Source of the DNA: Hordeum vulgare subsp. vulgare
Lineage: Eukaryota; Streptophyta; Magnoliopsida; Poales; Poaceae
NCBI RefSeq assembly: GCF_904849725.1
Contig: NC_058522.1
Coordinates: 336,851,029-336,915,028 of the forward strand
DNA length: 64,000 nt
Reading direction: 5' to 3'
Below the pieces are notes generated by a model. That model searched no databases and was not told the DNA's origin. It saw only the letters and a program-made list of their open reading frames with translations. The stretch's first letter is position 1; the number at the start of each line of letters is the position of its first letter. A program made the translations under genes and the position numbers. Positions 46,096 to 58,641 of the stretch are shown in pieces.

Positions 46096-48064
46096 GTACA
46101 CATGCGAGAAGTCTTTCGTGCAGGCTCGACGGGACGCGTGCGAGCTGTCCGCCATGCAGGTGTTGGAAATATGCCCTAGAGGCAATAATAAATTGTTTAT
46201 TATTATATTTCCTTGTTTACGATAATCGTTTATTATCCATGCTAGAATTGTATTGATTGGAAACTCAAATACATGTGTGGATACATAGACAAACACACTA
46301 TCCCTAGTGAGCCTCTGATAGACTAGCTCGTTGATAAAAATGGTGAAGGTTTCCTAACCATAGACATGAGATGTCATTTGATAACGGGATCACATCATTA
46401 GGAGAATGATGTGATGGACAAGACCCAACTATGAACGTAGCATATGGTCGTGTCAGTTTATTGCTACTATTTTGTGCATGTCAAGTATGTGGTCCTTGAC
46501 CATGAGATCATGCAACTCCCGGACACCGGAGGAATGCCTTGTGTCTATGAAATGTCACAATGTTACTGGGTGACTATAAAGGTACTCTACATGTATCTCC
46601 AAGGGTGTCTATTGGGTTGGCGTGAATCAAGACTGGAATTTTTCACTCCGTGTGACGGAGAGGTATTTGAGGGCCCACTCGATAATACAACATCACAACA
46701 AGCTTGCAAGCAATGTGACTAAGGAGTTAGTAATGGGATATTGTATTACGAGACGAGTAAAGAGACCTGCCAGTAACGAGATTGAACTAGGTATGGAGAT
46801 ACCGGCGATCGAATCTCGGGCAAGTAACATACTGATGGACAAAGGGAACAACATACGGGATTAACTGAATCCTTGACATATAGGTTCGATCGATAAAGAT
46901 CTCCATAGAATATGTAGGAGCCAATATGTGCGTCCAGGTCCCACTATTGGTTATTGACCAGAGAGTGTCTCGGTCATGTGTGCATAGTTCTTAAACCAGC
47001 AGGGTCTGCACACTTAAGGTTCGGTGACGTTTCGGTATAGTTGAGTTATGTATGTTGGTGACCGAAGGTTGTTCAGAGTCCCGAATGAGATCCCAGACAT
47101 CACGAGGAGTTCCAGAATGGTCCGCAAATGAAGATTTATATATAGGAAAAAGGTATTCGGGTTTCGAAAAAGTTTCGGGCATTACCGGTAGTATACTGGG
47201 AGTGACGAATGGGTACCCGCGTCCACGAGGGAGGGGGGCATCTACCCTGTGGGGCCACATGGGCCTAGGAGGTGGCGCACCAGCCCCTGATGGGCTGGGC
47301 ACTCAGCCCCTATGGGCCTATGCGCCAAGACGGAAGAGAGGGGAGGAGTCCTAATTGGAGGAGGGCTCCCCCACGCCCTAGCTCCTAGTTGGAGGTGGAC
47401 TTCTCCACCTTGGGGCGGCCGACCAACCCTAGGGGAAATCCTAGGGCACCACCCCTTACCCCTGCCTCCTATATATAGTGGAGGGGAGAGAGGGCAGGAG
47501 CACCCTAATCTAAGGCACAACCCCCTCCCTCCCTCTAGTTCGTTCCATCTCTAGTTCGGTTCGGCAGTGCACGACGAAGCCCTGCCGGATCAGCTCCACC
47601 ACCATCACCGCCATCTACCTACCCACCCTCGCTTGTTGGATCAAGGAGGTGGATATCATCATCGAGCTATACGTGTGTTGAACGTGGAGGTGCTGTCCAT
47701 TCAGCACTAGATCGGGATGGATTGTGATGGGATCGCGGGAGGGATCGTGATGGGATCGTGGGACGGACTGCGATTTGAATTGCAAAGATGTTCGACTACA
47801 TCAAGCGCGTTATATACGCTTCCGCTTAGTGATCTACAAGGGTATGTGGATCCAATCTCTCCTCTTGTAGATGGTCATCACCATGGATAGATCTTGTATG
47901 TGCGTAGGAATTTTTTTTGTTTCCCATGCAACGTTCCCCAACAGCAGGCTCGATGGGACACATGAGAGTTGTTTGCCACGCAGGCTCGACGAGGCACATG
48001 AGAACTGTCACCCTCACAAGTTCAACGGGACGCGTGCGAGCAGTCTGCTGTGCAGGCTCATCGG
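46096..48064. repeat. 36-bp minisatellite, split by a solo LTR
   Basis: Units of exactly 36 bases (GCAGGCTCGACGGGACGCGT...) start at 46120, 47944, 47980 and 48016, with a partial unit at 48052. A degenerate unit tail precedes 46120. The LTR at 46161-47943 interrupts the second unit. Because 36 is a multiple of three, the array reads as a 12-residue repeat in several frames; on the minus strand it gives PAWQTTLMCPIE-like units. Confidence 0.85.
46161..47943 (+). repeat. Solo LTR of a BARE/Angela/WIS-type Copia element
   Basis: It starts TGTTGGAAATATGCCCTAGA and ends CAACGTTCCCCAACA, both known BARE/Angela LTR termini. The target duplication GCAGG is perfect (46156-46160 and 47944-47948), and there is no internal domain. 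TATATATAG at about 47469-47477 is the LTR promoter. A solo LTR with an intact duplication indicates recombination between the two LTRs of one full insertion. Confidence 0.95.
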
Positions 48065-48439
48065 AAAGTGAGATTTTGACCTCCATGCTCCCAACTTCTG
48101 AATTAATGGCGGCCGACGCACTGTTTATCATACAGTTAATGCGCGTGAACAGAGGGACTAGTTTTCTTGTGATCCCATTGCCCCGCTCAACGTAAGCATT
48201 GTTTTGTTCATGGCTTGCCGAGAACATGACTTTTCACCTATTTTTGACTTGTATACATGTACCTACGAACGAAATAATAGAATGACAATTTCGCTCGAAC
48301 AAATGATAATAATTGTCTTACATTTTTAGGGTAATTAAAAATGCCACATGCGGCAACTCCCCAAAGACACAGGGGCAAAAGAAGAAGGAATACATAGAAG
48401 AAGGAAGACAAAGACAACGATCTGGGCTGCTCCTCTCTA

Positions 48440-49170
48440 ATTCTTGATGGATTGTTGGGCGAAGTTCCTTAATCTACTTCTTTATCACCATGACGACCTC
48501 CATATCCTCTTGCCTCTCCTCCACCATCTTCAACATTGCTGCCATGGCGTAGGATTTTTGCTAGAAAGCGTTGATGCTCTCCTTGACGTACGCATGAAGT
48601 TCCTTGGCATGAGCCACAAATTCCTTTAGCAGCCTCTCGTGCTGGATGTGGAGCTTCGCCAAGTCTTCAAAAGTTCCTCGGTGAGGTCTTTTAGCTTCTT
48701 GGCCGAGGAAATTTTATTCTCATGTAGTTTCTTTGAAGCGGATGTCATCTCCTTCTGCTCGTGACGCTCTTTGCGGAGCTTTTCCTTCTTGCCCTTAAGT
48801 TTCACGATGAAACCGATCGCCTTGTTAAGCAAGGCATTGCTCTTTTCCAGCAGCTTCACCAAGCCATCAATCATCTCCTCCTTCTTATCAAGCTTAGCAT
48901 GCATGTCATCGCTGGCTTAGGAATCTAACACTACCAGCTCGTCGAGTTCGCCACCAAGGCGAACGCGTTTGTGAGAGCCCTCGCTTTTGTGTGAAAGATC
49001 TTTCAAGGCCTCCGCAGTGCAACCGGACATCTCTGCTGCACAAACACGGCGAGACTAGAGGTCTCTAGCGCTTCCGCAGGGCGAAGGCGGGACCTCTCTC
49101 TTTCTTCCGCGGCCTTGGCCTTTCTTGCCTCGTTATATCTCGACCCAGAACTGCGCCTACCGTCCATGGG
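48440..49170 (-). pseudogene. Decayed coiled-coil protein gene of unknown function
   Basis: The minus strand starts MDGRRSSGSRYNEARKAKAA at about 49166. After a frameshift it continues CTAEALKDLSHKSEGSHKR and LGGELDELVVLDS, meets a TAA near 48918, and goes on through a long charged coiled-coil stretch (HAKLDKKEEMIDGLVKLLEK, then KGKKEKLRKERHEQKEM) to about 48660. Another frameshift leads to a helical tail. Lys/Glu/Leu-rich heptads dominate. I do not recognise the family; the style is that of multi-copy hypothetical genes in Triticeae. At least two frameshifts and two stops make it non-functional. Confidence 0.6.
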
Positions 49171-49629
49171 AGACCAAGGAATGACTAACAAGAAATACCC
49201 ATTTTTTTGGTCATTAGGAGGGGAATGTGGAGTAATTTTAAAGTAGGTGTTTCTATCGCCTATTAGTAAACAATTTCTAGGTTGGAACACGTTTAGGTTT
49301 GGTAGATTTGAACTGATTTGCAATAAATTAAAGCATGGTAATCTGGAATGTGACGGTAAACAAGCTCAAAATTTATTGATGGGTTTGGTTCCAAAGTCCG
49401 AAACGGTTTATGGTTTTACAAACCATGTGGGATGGCGTACGTGGGCCCGCGTTATTGGTTGTGTACGTGTCTGACCACTATCACACACGATCCACACATC
49501 CTCAACGTGCCTGATGGATGGGTCAGCGCGCCTCCCACGGACGCGGGACGGTTGACAAGAACTGGCTTTATAAAAGAGATAAATGCTCAAAGAGACGTTC
49601 GTACTTCATATAAGTTAGGATCCAAGTTT

Positions 49630-49842
49630 TGTCACTTTTTCATATTATTAGTGACTTAGAATTGTGAAGAGGAAAATGAGAGAGATGAGAGAATGATGGG
49701 ATAGTTGTTTCATTGATTAAAGATTGGGGTATTTATACCCACATTAATTACAAGGCGGTTACAAGGGAGGCAGTTGCCAAAACATGGGCACCAACATAGC
49801 ATGGATTTATATTTAATTAGCTTAGTTAATTAATTCCTAACA
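49630..49842 (-). repeat. Possible short LTR (213 bp), minus strand
   Basis: In minus sense it begins TGTTAGGAATTAATTAACT and ends AATATGAAAAAGTGACA, with GTATAAATACCCC (plus 49727-49740) as a TATA box and a CT-rich leader behind it. This is the layout of a small Copia-type LTR. No matching 5-bp duplication is seen (AGTTT against AAAAT), so the borders or the call may be wrong. Confidence 0.4.
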
Positions 49843-51248
49843 AAAATTTTCATCGTATCTACTTTTCCTAATGCTTTTGCTCTTGTTTTAGACTCTAATT
49901 TGCATGATTTGAATGAAACTAACTTGGACTGACGCTGTTTTCAGCAGAACTACCATGGTGTTATTTTTGTGTAGAAATAAAAGTTCTCAGAATGGAACGA
50001 AACTTTTTGGAGATTTTTTCTGGAATATATGAAAAACACTGGAACCAAGACCCACCAGAGTAGAGGCCACATGCGCCCACTAAACATCAGGGCGCGTCAC
50101 GCACCCCTAGCACGACCTGGTGTCTAGTGGGCCCATGTGGCTCTGCTGACCCTAATTCCAATGCTATAAAATCCTATTTTCAAAGAAAAAATAGAGAGGC
50201 AGTTTCATCACATTTCACGATACGGAGCCGCCGCCACCTCCTGTTCTTCATCGGGAGGGCTAATCTAGAGTCCGTTTGGGGCTCCGGAGAGGGGAATCTT
50301 CGGTCTTCGTCATCATCAACCCTCCTCCATCGCCAATTCAATGATGCTCTCCACTGGGAGTGAGTAATCCCTTCGTAGGCTTGCTGGTCGGTGAAGAGCT
50401 GAATGAGATTCATCATGTAATTGAGTTAGTTTTGTTAGGGATTGATCCCTAGTATCCACTATGTTCGGAGATAGATGTTGCTATGACTTTGCTACGCTTA
50501 ATGCTTGTCACTAGGGCCCGAGTGCCATGATTTCAGATCTGAACCGTTTATGTTTTCACCATTATATCTATGTTCTCGATCCGATCTTGCAAGTTATATG
50601 CACCTACTACGTGTTAGGATCCGCATACCCAAAAGTGACAATAATTGGGATTCTTTCAGGTGATTACCATAGTATGAGGAGTTCATGTATTCACTATGTG
50701 TTAATGCTTTGTTCCGGTTCTCTATTAAAAGGAGCCTTAATATCCCTTTGTTTCCTTATGGACCCCACTTCCACGGGAGGGTAGGACAAAAGATGTCATG
50801 CAATTTCTTTTCTATAAGCACGTATGACTATTTAGGAGTACATGCCTACATTATATCTATGAACGGGAGCTAGTTCTGGGTCACCCTATGTTGTGACTAT
50901 TATATGATGAATATTATCCAGCAATATCACCGATACAATGCCTATGAGTTTTCCACATATTGTGCTTGCTAAGTTACTACTCTTGCTACTGCTGTTACAA
51001 CTGCTACAAAACTGCTATCACTGTTACCATTACTGTTGCTACTGTTACCACTTCTATCAAAACTATCATATAACCGTGCTACTAATCACTGTGCTGCGGA
51101 TACTAAATCTCCAAGTGTGGTTGAATTGACAATTCAGCTTATAATACCTACAAATATTTTTTCGCTCCCCTGGTGTCGAATCTATAAATATGGGTTGAAT
51201 ACTTTACCCTCGAAAACTATAGCGATCCCATATACTTGTGGGTTATCA
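49843..51248 (+). repeat. 5' LTR of the plus-strand Sabrina-like element
   Basis: It opens with ATCGTATCTACTTTTCC, missing the TGATACGTCTCC start seen in its neighbour, and ends CTTGTGGGTTATCA. TATA box CTATAAAATCC at about 50164-50174. A run of CTACTGCTGTTACAA-like triplets lies at 50970-51070. Confidence 0.85.
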
Positions 51249-51258
51249 AGAACATTTT

Positions 51259-51277
51259 TGGCGCCGTTGGCGGGGAG
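51259..51277 (+). other. Primer binding site, tRNA-Asp type
   Basis: TGGCGCCGTTGGCGGGGAG lies 10 bases after the LTR end. The same site (TGGCGCCGTTGCCGGGGA) follows the LTR at 61014. I know this wording as the tRNA-Asp primer site of Athila elements. Confidence 0.75.
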
Positions 51278-51316
51278 CATAGCTATATTTGCTGAGTCAC
51301 TTGGGATATCTATTTA

Positions 51317-53580
51317 TTGATCACTATGAATAATTTGAAAGATCCAAGAACCAAGATTGTTCCCTCTAAGATGAGGGGAGGTAAGGAACTACCATCTAGC
51401 TCTACACTTGATTCACCCTTTGTTTTGAATAGATTTGCAACACCACCACCACATGGTATTAATCCTGATATGTCGCAAGTAATTGATGATGCTACCTCTG
51501 CTATAATTGATGCTTATGATGATGCTAGTACCTTGCTTGATGATACTGTGCCACTAGGTGAATTTCTTGATGAACAACTTGCTAGAGCTAAAGAAATTGA
51601 GCATATTGAAACTGTTGATACTATTGAAACCGATGAAGTCTTTGCCACTAAAAATATTGAAATACCTTTTAGACACGATTATCCTAGAACTGAAATGCCT
51701 GAAATACCTGAAGGTTATGTTATGGATGAAGAAATTGCTAGAGACTTTCTTGCTTGTGAGGATAGAAAAGATCTTAAGAAACTACTATGCAAGTTGAAAG
51801 AAAAATCTTTGAATGCTAGAATGAAATATGATCCTAAGTTTGCTACTTCACCTATCTTTGTTACCGATAAGGATTATGAATTCTTTATTGACCCAGATAT
51901 AATTACGCTGATTGAATCCGATCCTCTTCATGGCTCTGAAAATGAAACTGTTGTGGCACTTCTCACTAAGCTAAATGATATAGCCACCTTATTTACTAAC
52001 GATGAGAAAATTCGCTACTAATATATCCTCAAATTATTTCCGTTCTCATTAATGGATGATGCTAATATTTGGTACAATACTCCTGATATTGATTGTGTCC
52101 GTAGACCCCAAGATATGATTTACTACTTCTCTGAAAAATATTTTCGTGCTCATAAGAAACAAGGTGCCTTACAAGAAATATTTAACTTTGTGCAAATTGA
52201 AGAAGAGAGTCCCCAACAAGCTTGGGGGAGGCTTCTCCAATTACTTAATGCTTTGCCTGATCATCCTCTTAAGAAAAATGAAATACTTGATATATTTTAT
52301 GATGGACTAACCGGTGCTTCTAGGGACCACCTAGATAGTTGTGCTGGTTGTATTTTTAGGGAACGAACTGTCGAACAAGCTGAGGAATTATTGACCAATA
52401 TATTGAAGAATTATGATGAATGGACACTTTCTGAACCACTTCCTAAACTTACTCCAAAGAAGAGAGGTATCTTATTCCTTAGTCCTGAAACTATGCAAGA
52501 GGCAAATAAATGTATGAAGGAAAATGGCATTAAAGTTGAGGATGTCAAGAATTTACCACCTATCAAAGAAATCCATGGTCTCAAAAGACCATCGCAGTTG
52601 GTGACACCCCTTACAACAAACATCCTAGTCAATGGTTATATTAGTTTGATAATTATATTATAAAGCAAGATCATTTCAACTCCTATGTCATGAAACAATT
52701 AAAACAAAACTCTGATATGATTGCTTGCTTAAGTGATTTGTTATTTAGAATCACCAATGATGTAAGAGGTGTAGTAAAACATGCTTCTATGGTGCAAACC
52801 CAATTAGAACAAGTTGCTAAATCTCAAAGTGAGCTACTTCATGAAATGAATAATCATAAGAATGATCATGTTGTTAGAGTAATGACTAGAGGAGGAACAA
52901 TGACTCAAGATCCACTATATACAGAAGGTCTTCCTGAAAGAACTTAACGAGATTCATAGAGAACTAATGTTGATGCTAATGCTAATGATATTTCTATCTC
53001 TGATGCTGACCTTGCACCTAGTCCTTCTAGGAAGAAAAAGAAAAAGAAAAATGATAGTACCTAGCATACTTCTAGTGAACCTGAATTAGAGGAACCTTTT
53101 GCTAATTCTAATGATATTTCTATCTTTGATGCTCAAACTCAATGTGGTAGTGAGCATTAACCAAATGATAATGAAGATGCTCATGTAGACGCTCAACCTG
53201 ACAATATAAAGAACGATATAATGATGTTGAGATAGAACTTGCTGTTGATCTTGATAACCCACAACCTAAGAACAAACACTATGATAAAAGATATTTTGTT
53301 GCTAGAAAGCATGGCAAAGAAAGGGAGCCATGGGTTCAAAACCACATGCCTTATCCACCTAAACCAACTAAGAAAAAATATGATGAAGAATTTGAACGCT
53401 TTGCTGAAATGCTTCGGCCCATATTTTTGCGTACTCGTTTAACTGATCTTTTAAAGATGACCCCTTATGCTAAGCACATGAAATACATCACCACTAATAA
53501 AAAAATACCTGAATATAAAATATCTACCATGCTTGTTAATTATACCTTTAAGGATGGAGTACGTAAAAAACTATGAGATC
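51317..53580 (+). pseudogene. gag of the plus-strand Sabrina-like element, broken
   Basis: 51317-52021 reads an acidic N-terminal gag part. A TAA at 52019 is followed in the same frame by the capsid-like part (DDANIWYNT, FVQIEEESPQQAWGRLLQLL, FYDGLTGASRDHLD), the retrotransposon gag core. A frameshift at about 52605 moves the frame, and the C-terminal part (QVAKSQSELLHEMNNH, lysine-rich runs near 53030-53060) is interrupted by more stops and shifts. It would form the particle shell; this copy cannot. Confidence 0.8.
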
Positions 53581-54110
53581 CAGGAATACCAACTATACCA
53601 CGTTCTATCGAAAATAACTACATGAAAACTGCTTTATGTGATCTAGGAGATGGTGTTAGTGTTATGCCTTTCTCTTTATACAAAAGACTTGACTTGAATA
53701 AACTCACGCCTACTAAAGTTTCATTGCAAATGGGTGACAAATCAACTACCATACCAATCGGTATTTGTGAGGATGTACCCGTTGTTGTTGCAAATGTTAC
53801 TATCTTGATAGACTTTGTTATACTTGATATGCCCGAGGATGACAACATGTCAGTTATCCTTGGTAGATCTTTCTTGAATACTGAAGGGGCTGTTATTGAT
53901 TGTAACAAAAGCAATGTCACTTATCATGTCAATGGTAAAGAACATATGGTGCATTTTTGAAGAAAGCAGTTTCAAGTGAATTGTGTTAATGTTATTGAAA
54001 AATCTCCGACTACCACCAACGAAAGCTTTCAACTACCTCTACCTACTGCCAAAAATAAATATGAGATACTTATTGTTGGGGATATGCACATCCCCATTGA
54101 GGTAACTTAG
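53581..54110 (+). pseudogene. Aspartic protease of the plus-strand Sabrina-like element
   Basis: The fold reads ALCDLGDGVSVMPFSLY, then VILDMPEDDNMSVILGRSFL and GAVIDCNKSNVTYHV. A stop near 53958 interrupts it before the tail that ends DMHIPIEVT. The catalytic box is D-L-G-D-G where D-(S/T/L)-G-A-S is usual, so the active site looks damaged. Directly after it comes a stop (TAG) and non-coding DNA, with no RT. Confidence 0.75.
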
Positions 54111-54532
54111 TGTTTTTCGAAAATTCTTCGGGATCATGCTAATTGGAAGTGGTTGTTAATAAGACTTGATCAACCTTGTTAAGGAATCATTTTCAAGAGG
54201 CATACGGTCGATGAATTCAATAGGCACAAGTCTATGTATCCATTTTACTTTTCATGTTATTTTTTATTTTAATACAATAAAAAAATCATGATTATCGTGT
54301 TTTCTAATTTATTGTGCAATAAAGAAGTGCCCAAAAATAAAAGTTCTCCAAATGACCTGAAATTTTTATACGATATTTTTTCTGAATATTTGAGAATATG
54401 TGGCACTAAAACCATTGCATGGGGGTGTCCTAGGTGGCCACTAGACACCAAGGCACGCGAGGCCCCCCTCGCGCGGCGAGGTGTTTAGTAGGCCCCTTAG
54501 TGGTCCCCTCACTTATTCCTTCAGCTCACTAC

Positions 54533-55933
54533 TGATAACCCACAAGTATAGGGGATCACAACAGTTTTTGAGGGTAGAGTATTCAACCCAAATTTATAGA
54601 TTCGACACAAGGGGAGCCAAATAATATCTGAAGGTATTAGCAGCCGAGTTGTCAATTCGACCACACCTAGAAATTAAGTATCTGCAGCAAAGTGATTAGT
54701 AGCACAATAGTACGATAGTTTTGATGATAGTAGCATCAATAATAACGATAACAGTGGTAGCAGTGATTTTGTAGCAGTAACGATAGCAGTAGTAACTTAG
54801 CAATAACAATATAAGGTAAATTCTTAGCCATTGGATCAGTGACTCATTGGATGATATTCATCATGAGATAGTTATAACCTAGGGTGATACGACACTAGCT
54901 CGAGTTCATAAATATAATGTAGGCATGTATTCCGTAAATAGTCATACGTGCTTATGGAAAGAACTTGCATGAAATCTTTTGTCCTACCCTCCCGTGGCAG
55001 CGGGGTCCTATTGGAAACTAAGGGATATTAAGGCCTCCTTTTAATAGAGAACCGGAACAAAGCATTAACACACGGTGAATACATGAAGTCTTCAAACTAC
55101 GGTCATCACCGGGAGTGGTCCCGACTATTGTAACTCCGGGGTTGCCGGATCATAACACGTAGTAGGTGACTATAACTTGCAAGATCGGTTCTAGAACATG
55201 GATATAATGGTGATAACATAAACGGTTCAGATCTGAAATCATGGCACCCGGGCCCAAAGTGACAAGCATTAAGCATGGCAAAGTCATAGCAACATCAATC
55301 TCAAAACATAATGGATACTAGGGATCAGGCCCTAACAAAACTAACTCGATTACATGATGAATCTCATCCAACTCCTCACCGACCAGCGAGCCTATGAAGG
55401 AATTACTCACTCTCGGTGGGGAGCATCATGGAATTGGCGATGAGATGTGTTGGTGATGACGAAGATCGAAGAACCCCCTCTCCGAAGCCCCAAACGGACT
55501 CCAGATCTGGCCTCCCGATGAAGAACAGGAGATGGCGGCGGCTCCATCTCGTGAAACGCGATAATTATTTCTCTCTAATTTTTTTTCCTAGAATAATGTG
55601 ATTTTATAGCGTTGGTTTCAAGATCATAGGGGCCACCAGGTGGGGATAACCCACCGGGGCACGCCTGGGGGGCAGGCGCGCCGTGGTGGGTTGTGCCCAC
55701 CCAGGTGCCCCCGCAGGTGTCTCTTGGCTCCAGAAATTCTCTTTATTGATATAAAAAATCCTCGCAAAGTTTTGTTCCATTCCGAGAACTGTTATTTCTG
55801 CACGAAAACAACACCATGGTAGTTCTGCTGAAAACAACGTCAGTCCGGGGTTAGTTTCATTCAAATCATGCAAATTAGAGTCCAAAACAAGAGGAAAAGC
55901 GTTAGGAAAAGTAGATACGTTGGAGACGTATCA
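54533..55933 (-). repeat. 3' LTR of the minus-strand Sabrina-like element (1401 bp)
   Basis: In minus sense it starts TGATACGTCTCCAACGTATC next to the polypurine tract and ends CTTGTGGGTTATCA. It matches the LTR at 49843-51248 in inverted orientation. A TATA-like CTATAAAATCAC lies on the minus strand at about 55597-55608. Confidence 0.9.
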
Positions 55934-56832
55934 ACTTCCCCAAGCTTAAACCTTTGCTTGACCTCAAGCAAATCAGTTGATAAACTGAAAGTGAAAAAGA
56001 AAAACTTTTACAAACTCTTTGGCTCTTGTTTCATAAATAAGCTTAAACAACACCTAGGTTTTCAGCAAAGATTATAACTAACCATGTCGACAATAACTCT
56101 TAAAAATTATATTAACTCATATCAATGACATAATCAACTAGAGAGCAATAATAAGATATCTCAAACAGTAACACGTTGTCAAAACAACCATGATAAAATA
56201 TGACAATAGTGGTATCTCGCTAGTCCTTTCTGGGACTGCAAAACATAAATGCAGAGCACCGCCAAAGTTCAAGCAACGATTAAACATTGTAATTCATGGT
56301 AGAAAAGATCCAGTGATGATGCACCCAACAATAGCTACACATAATGCATCAGCATGACAACAGTGCTCACATGTTATGGCGCTTATTTTAGAAGGTGATG
56401 ACACAACATAAAAGTAAATAGATAGTCCCTTCACAGAGGGAAGCAATGATTTGTAGAGGTGCTAGAGGTCAAGTTTTAAAACAGAGGTAAATGAAATTTT
56501 GAGACATGCACCCTTCTCATTTACTTCACGACCATCAGTTATCAATATCTCCCATGCTAAGCACGCTAGTGGCGGTTCCCAAGTGGAAAGGTAAAGGTTA
56601 CGACTCCATTGGGAGTTTTTGTTTGATTATTTGAGAGATCAATTCTTTTTATAGTTTGGGACTGGGCATCCCTATTACCGCCCTTTTCTCATGCGATGGC
56701 GAGTGAATAAACATGGATGATACAATGAAAAAGTGTGGACACCGACAACTGGGATGAAATGTGTGAACATGAATGTAATGTTGGTGGGAATACGTACTCC
56801 CCCAAGCTTAGGCTTTTGGCCTAACTTGCTAA
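55934..56832 (-). other. Untranslated 3' region of the minus-strand element
   Basis: No coding frame. In element sense it ends in the polypurine tract next to the LTR. Phrases such as CTTGAGGTCAAGCAAAGG resemble the corresponding part of the first element near 6180. Confidence 0.7.
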
Positions 56833-57960
56833 TCACCAGTCGTAGAAGCCGTGAGGTCCAATGTTGAAGTGTTCGGGAGCAGGCACCAAAGGGTCCCATT
56901 GTTGAGGCTCCTCTTGTGCCGCAGCCAGGTTGTTTTGGTAAGCGACAATGTCCTCAGGCATAATCCTGTATCCCCCTGGAAACATGATCAAACAAAGCAG
57001 GTGTAGGCAAGGGAATAATATCACGAGTGTTTTCAGTGAAAACTAAGTTGTATGACATATCAATATCAGAGTAATCAGTAGCAATAAACCGGTGGTCCTC
57101 CATAGCTGCTCTATCTAGGTAAGCTCTAGGCAAAGGATGATCATGCTCGCGTATCTGCACGTTGAAGTGAGTTGCCAAGTGAGTACCGTAAATGCCCCCA
57201 TGTATTTTGCCATTGGATCTGTTAAGGTGGAGGCGACGTGCCACAATAGCTCCCAAGCTATAAGTGTTGTCGGCATAAAGTGCGTGACGCAAAACAACAA
57301 AGTCTGGGGGTGCTAAGTGCATCCACCTTCTCTCTCGCTAGCAAGCACTTTGCAATAAATACGGCAAAATAATGCAAGGCAGGGAACTGCAAGCTAACAT
57401 GGGTGGGGCTCGATACTCCTCTCTCACCCCCACTGTTAGAGTATGGTAAAAACCTTCAAACTCTGAGGGATTAGGCTCTACCAAACCCTCATCAGAAGGA
57501 AGCATGCATAGTCACAAAATTCATCAAGTGGTATGTGGCGGGTTTCATCATATAAATTAAATTGCACCTCAGAGGGATTATTCCTAGAATGAAAATGAAA
57601 GTTTTGCACGAAGGAGTTTGTGAGGATATAATACTGTTCGCATTCAACTACAATGAAGTCGGTGAGGCCGACATTAGCAGCATATTGTGTGAATTCTTGA
57701 CGGATTCCAGCCCCTTCCATGAACGCATTATGCGGCCACTCGCACGACCGTAGTTCCGCCAACCTCCGGGTATGGAGATCATTCTCAGATGACTCCCCAA
57801 TAACCCCCTTGGAGTTCTTCCTGGAAGCAAACTTCCTAAAGAAACACATCTTTTTTCCTATGAACAAAATTCTGAAATTTTTAGTCCACAAAATTTTTCT
57901 CAACAAAACTTCACAAAAATGATGGCAACTATTCATAGGGATGTATAGAGGCCATAGCAA
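56833..57960 (-). pseudogene. Second ORF of the Athila-type element ('putative plant transposon protein' type), broken
   Basis: Minus-strand segments read FMEGAGIRQEFTQYAANVGL, NPSEVQFNLYDETRHIPLDE, then APPDFVVLRHALYADNTYSL, NRSNGKIHGGIYGTHLATHF and EHDHPLPRAYLDRAAMEDHR. I know this wording from the second ORF found beside Athila elements, often labelled putative plant transposon protein. Its function is unknown and it is not a proven envelope. A shift and stops near 57330-57480 and another break near 56950-57020 divide it, so it is dead here. Confidence 0.7.
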
Positions 57961-58174
57961 GCATTCAAACTACTTAGAACTCTAAGAATTCAAAATGCAA
58001 GCTCATCTACAGCAGCACCAAGAGTAGCTAATTATTCCAAATATAAACCACTAAAACAAAAACTAATTGGACACATGGAGGAGTCACATACCAAGCAACA
58101 AATCCCCGAAACAGTTTCGGAAACGGAGCTTCGAGCAAATAGATCGAAAACCGCGGTTTCGGGAGCAAGAACAC

Positions 58175-58191
58175 GAGAGAGAGAGAGAGAG
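58175..58191. repeat. (GA)n microsatellite
   Basis: About eight GA repeats (ACGAGAGAGAGAGAGAGAGT) in the untranslated stretch between protease and the second ORF of the minus-strand element. Confidence 0.9.
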
Positions 58192-58641
58192 TGATAGTGA
58201 TCTTATCTGGGTGAATGGAGTGATGTGGGAAGAAGAAGTAAGTGAGGGGGCCCACGTGGGGACCACAAACCACCAGGGCGTGTGTGGGGGTCCTGGCGTG
58301 CCGAGGTGGGTTGTGCCCACCTGGTGCACCTCCCTCTGATATTATTCGCACCAAAAATTCAGAAATATTTAGAAAAAAGTTGTGTTAAATTTTCAAGGCA
58401 TTTTGAGGACATTTATTTACGGGTCATTTTTTATTGCACGGAAAACTCAGAAAACAGACAAAGCATGGAATTTTATTTTATTTAACTAAGAAAAACAAAA
58501 AACAAAAGGTAGGGACAGAAGGTAGTGCTCACTAAATTCATCAACTTCATACCTCTCAAAAATGAGCCATTAATAAGGTTGATCAAGTCTTATTAACAAC
58601 CACTTTCGATTAATATGAAACCGAAGAACTTTCGTAAATCA

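Larger units (their letters stand above)
49843..54532 (+). mobile_element. Athila-type (Sabrina-like) element, plus strand, 3' part missing
   Basis: 5' LTR (about 49843-51248), primer site (51259-51277), gag, then protease ending at about 54110, then non-coding DNA up to the junction at 54532. The first dozen bases of the LTR are lost. No RT, RNase H or integrase follows the protease; the same is true of the related minus-strand element next door. This suggests a family that lacks these domains rather than a private deletion. The element stops where the inverted LTR begins at 54533. Confidence 0.8.

Noticed and set aside
46120..48064. CRISPR-like array of 36-bp repeats
   Set aside because: The units are directly adjacent without spacers, diverged, and in plant nuclear DNA; it is a minisatellite.
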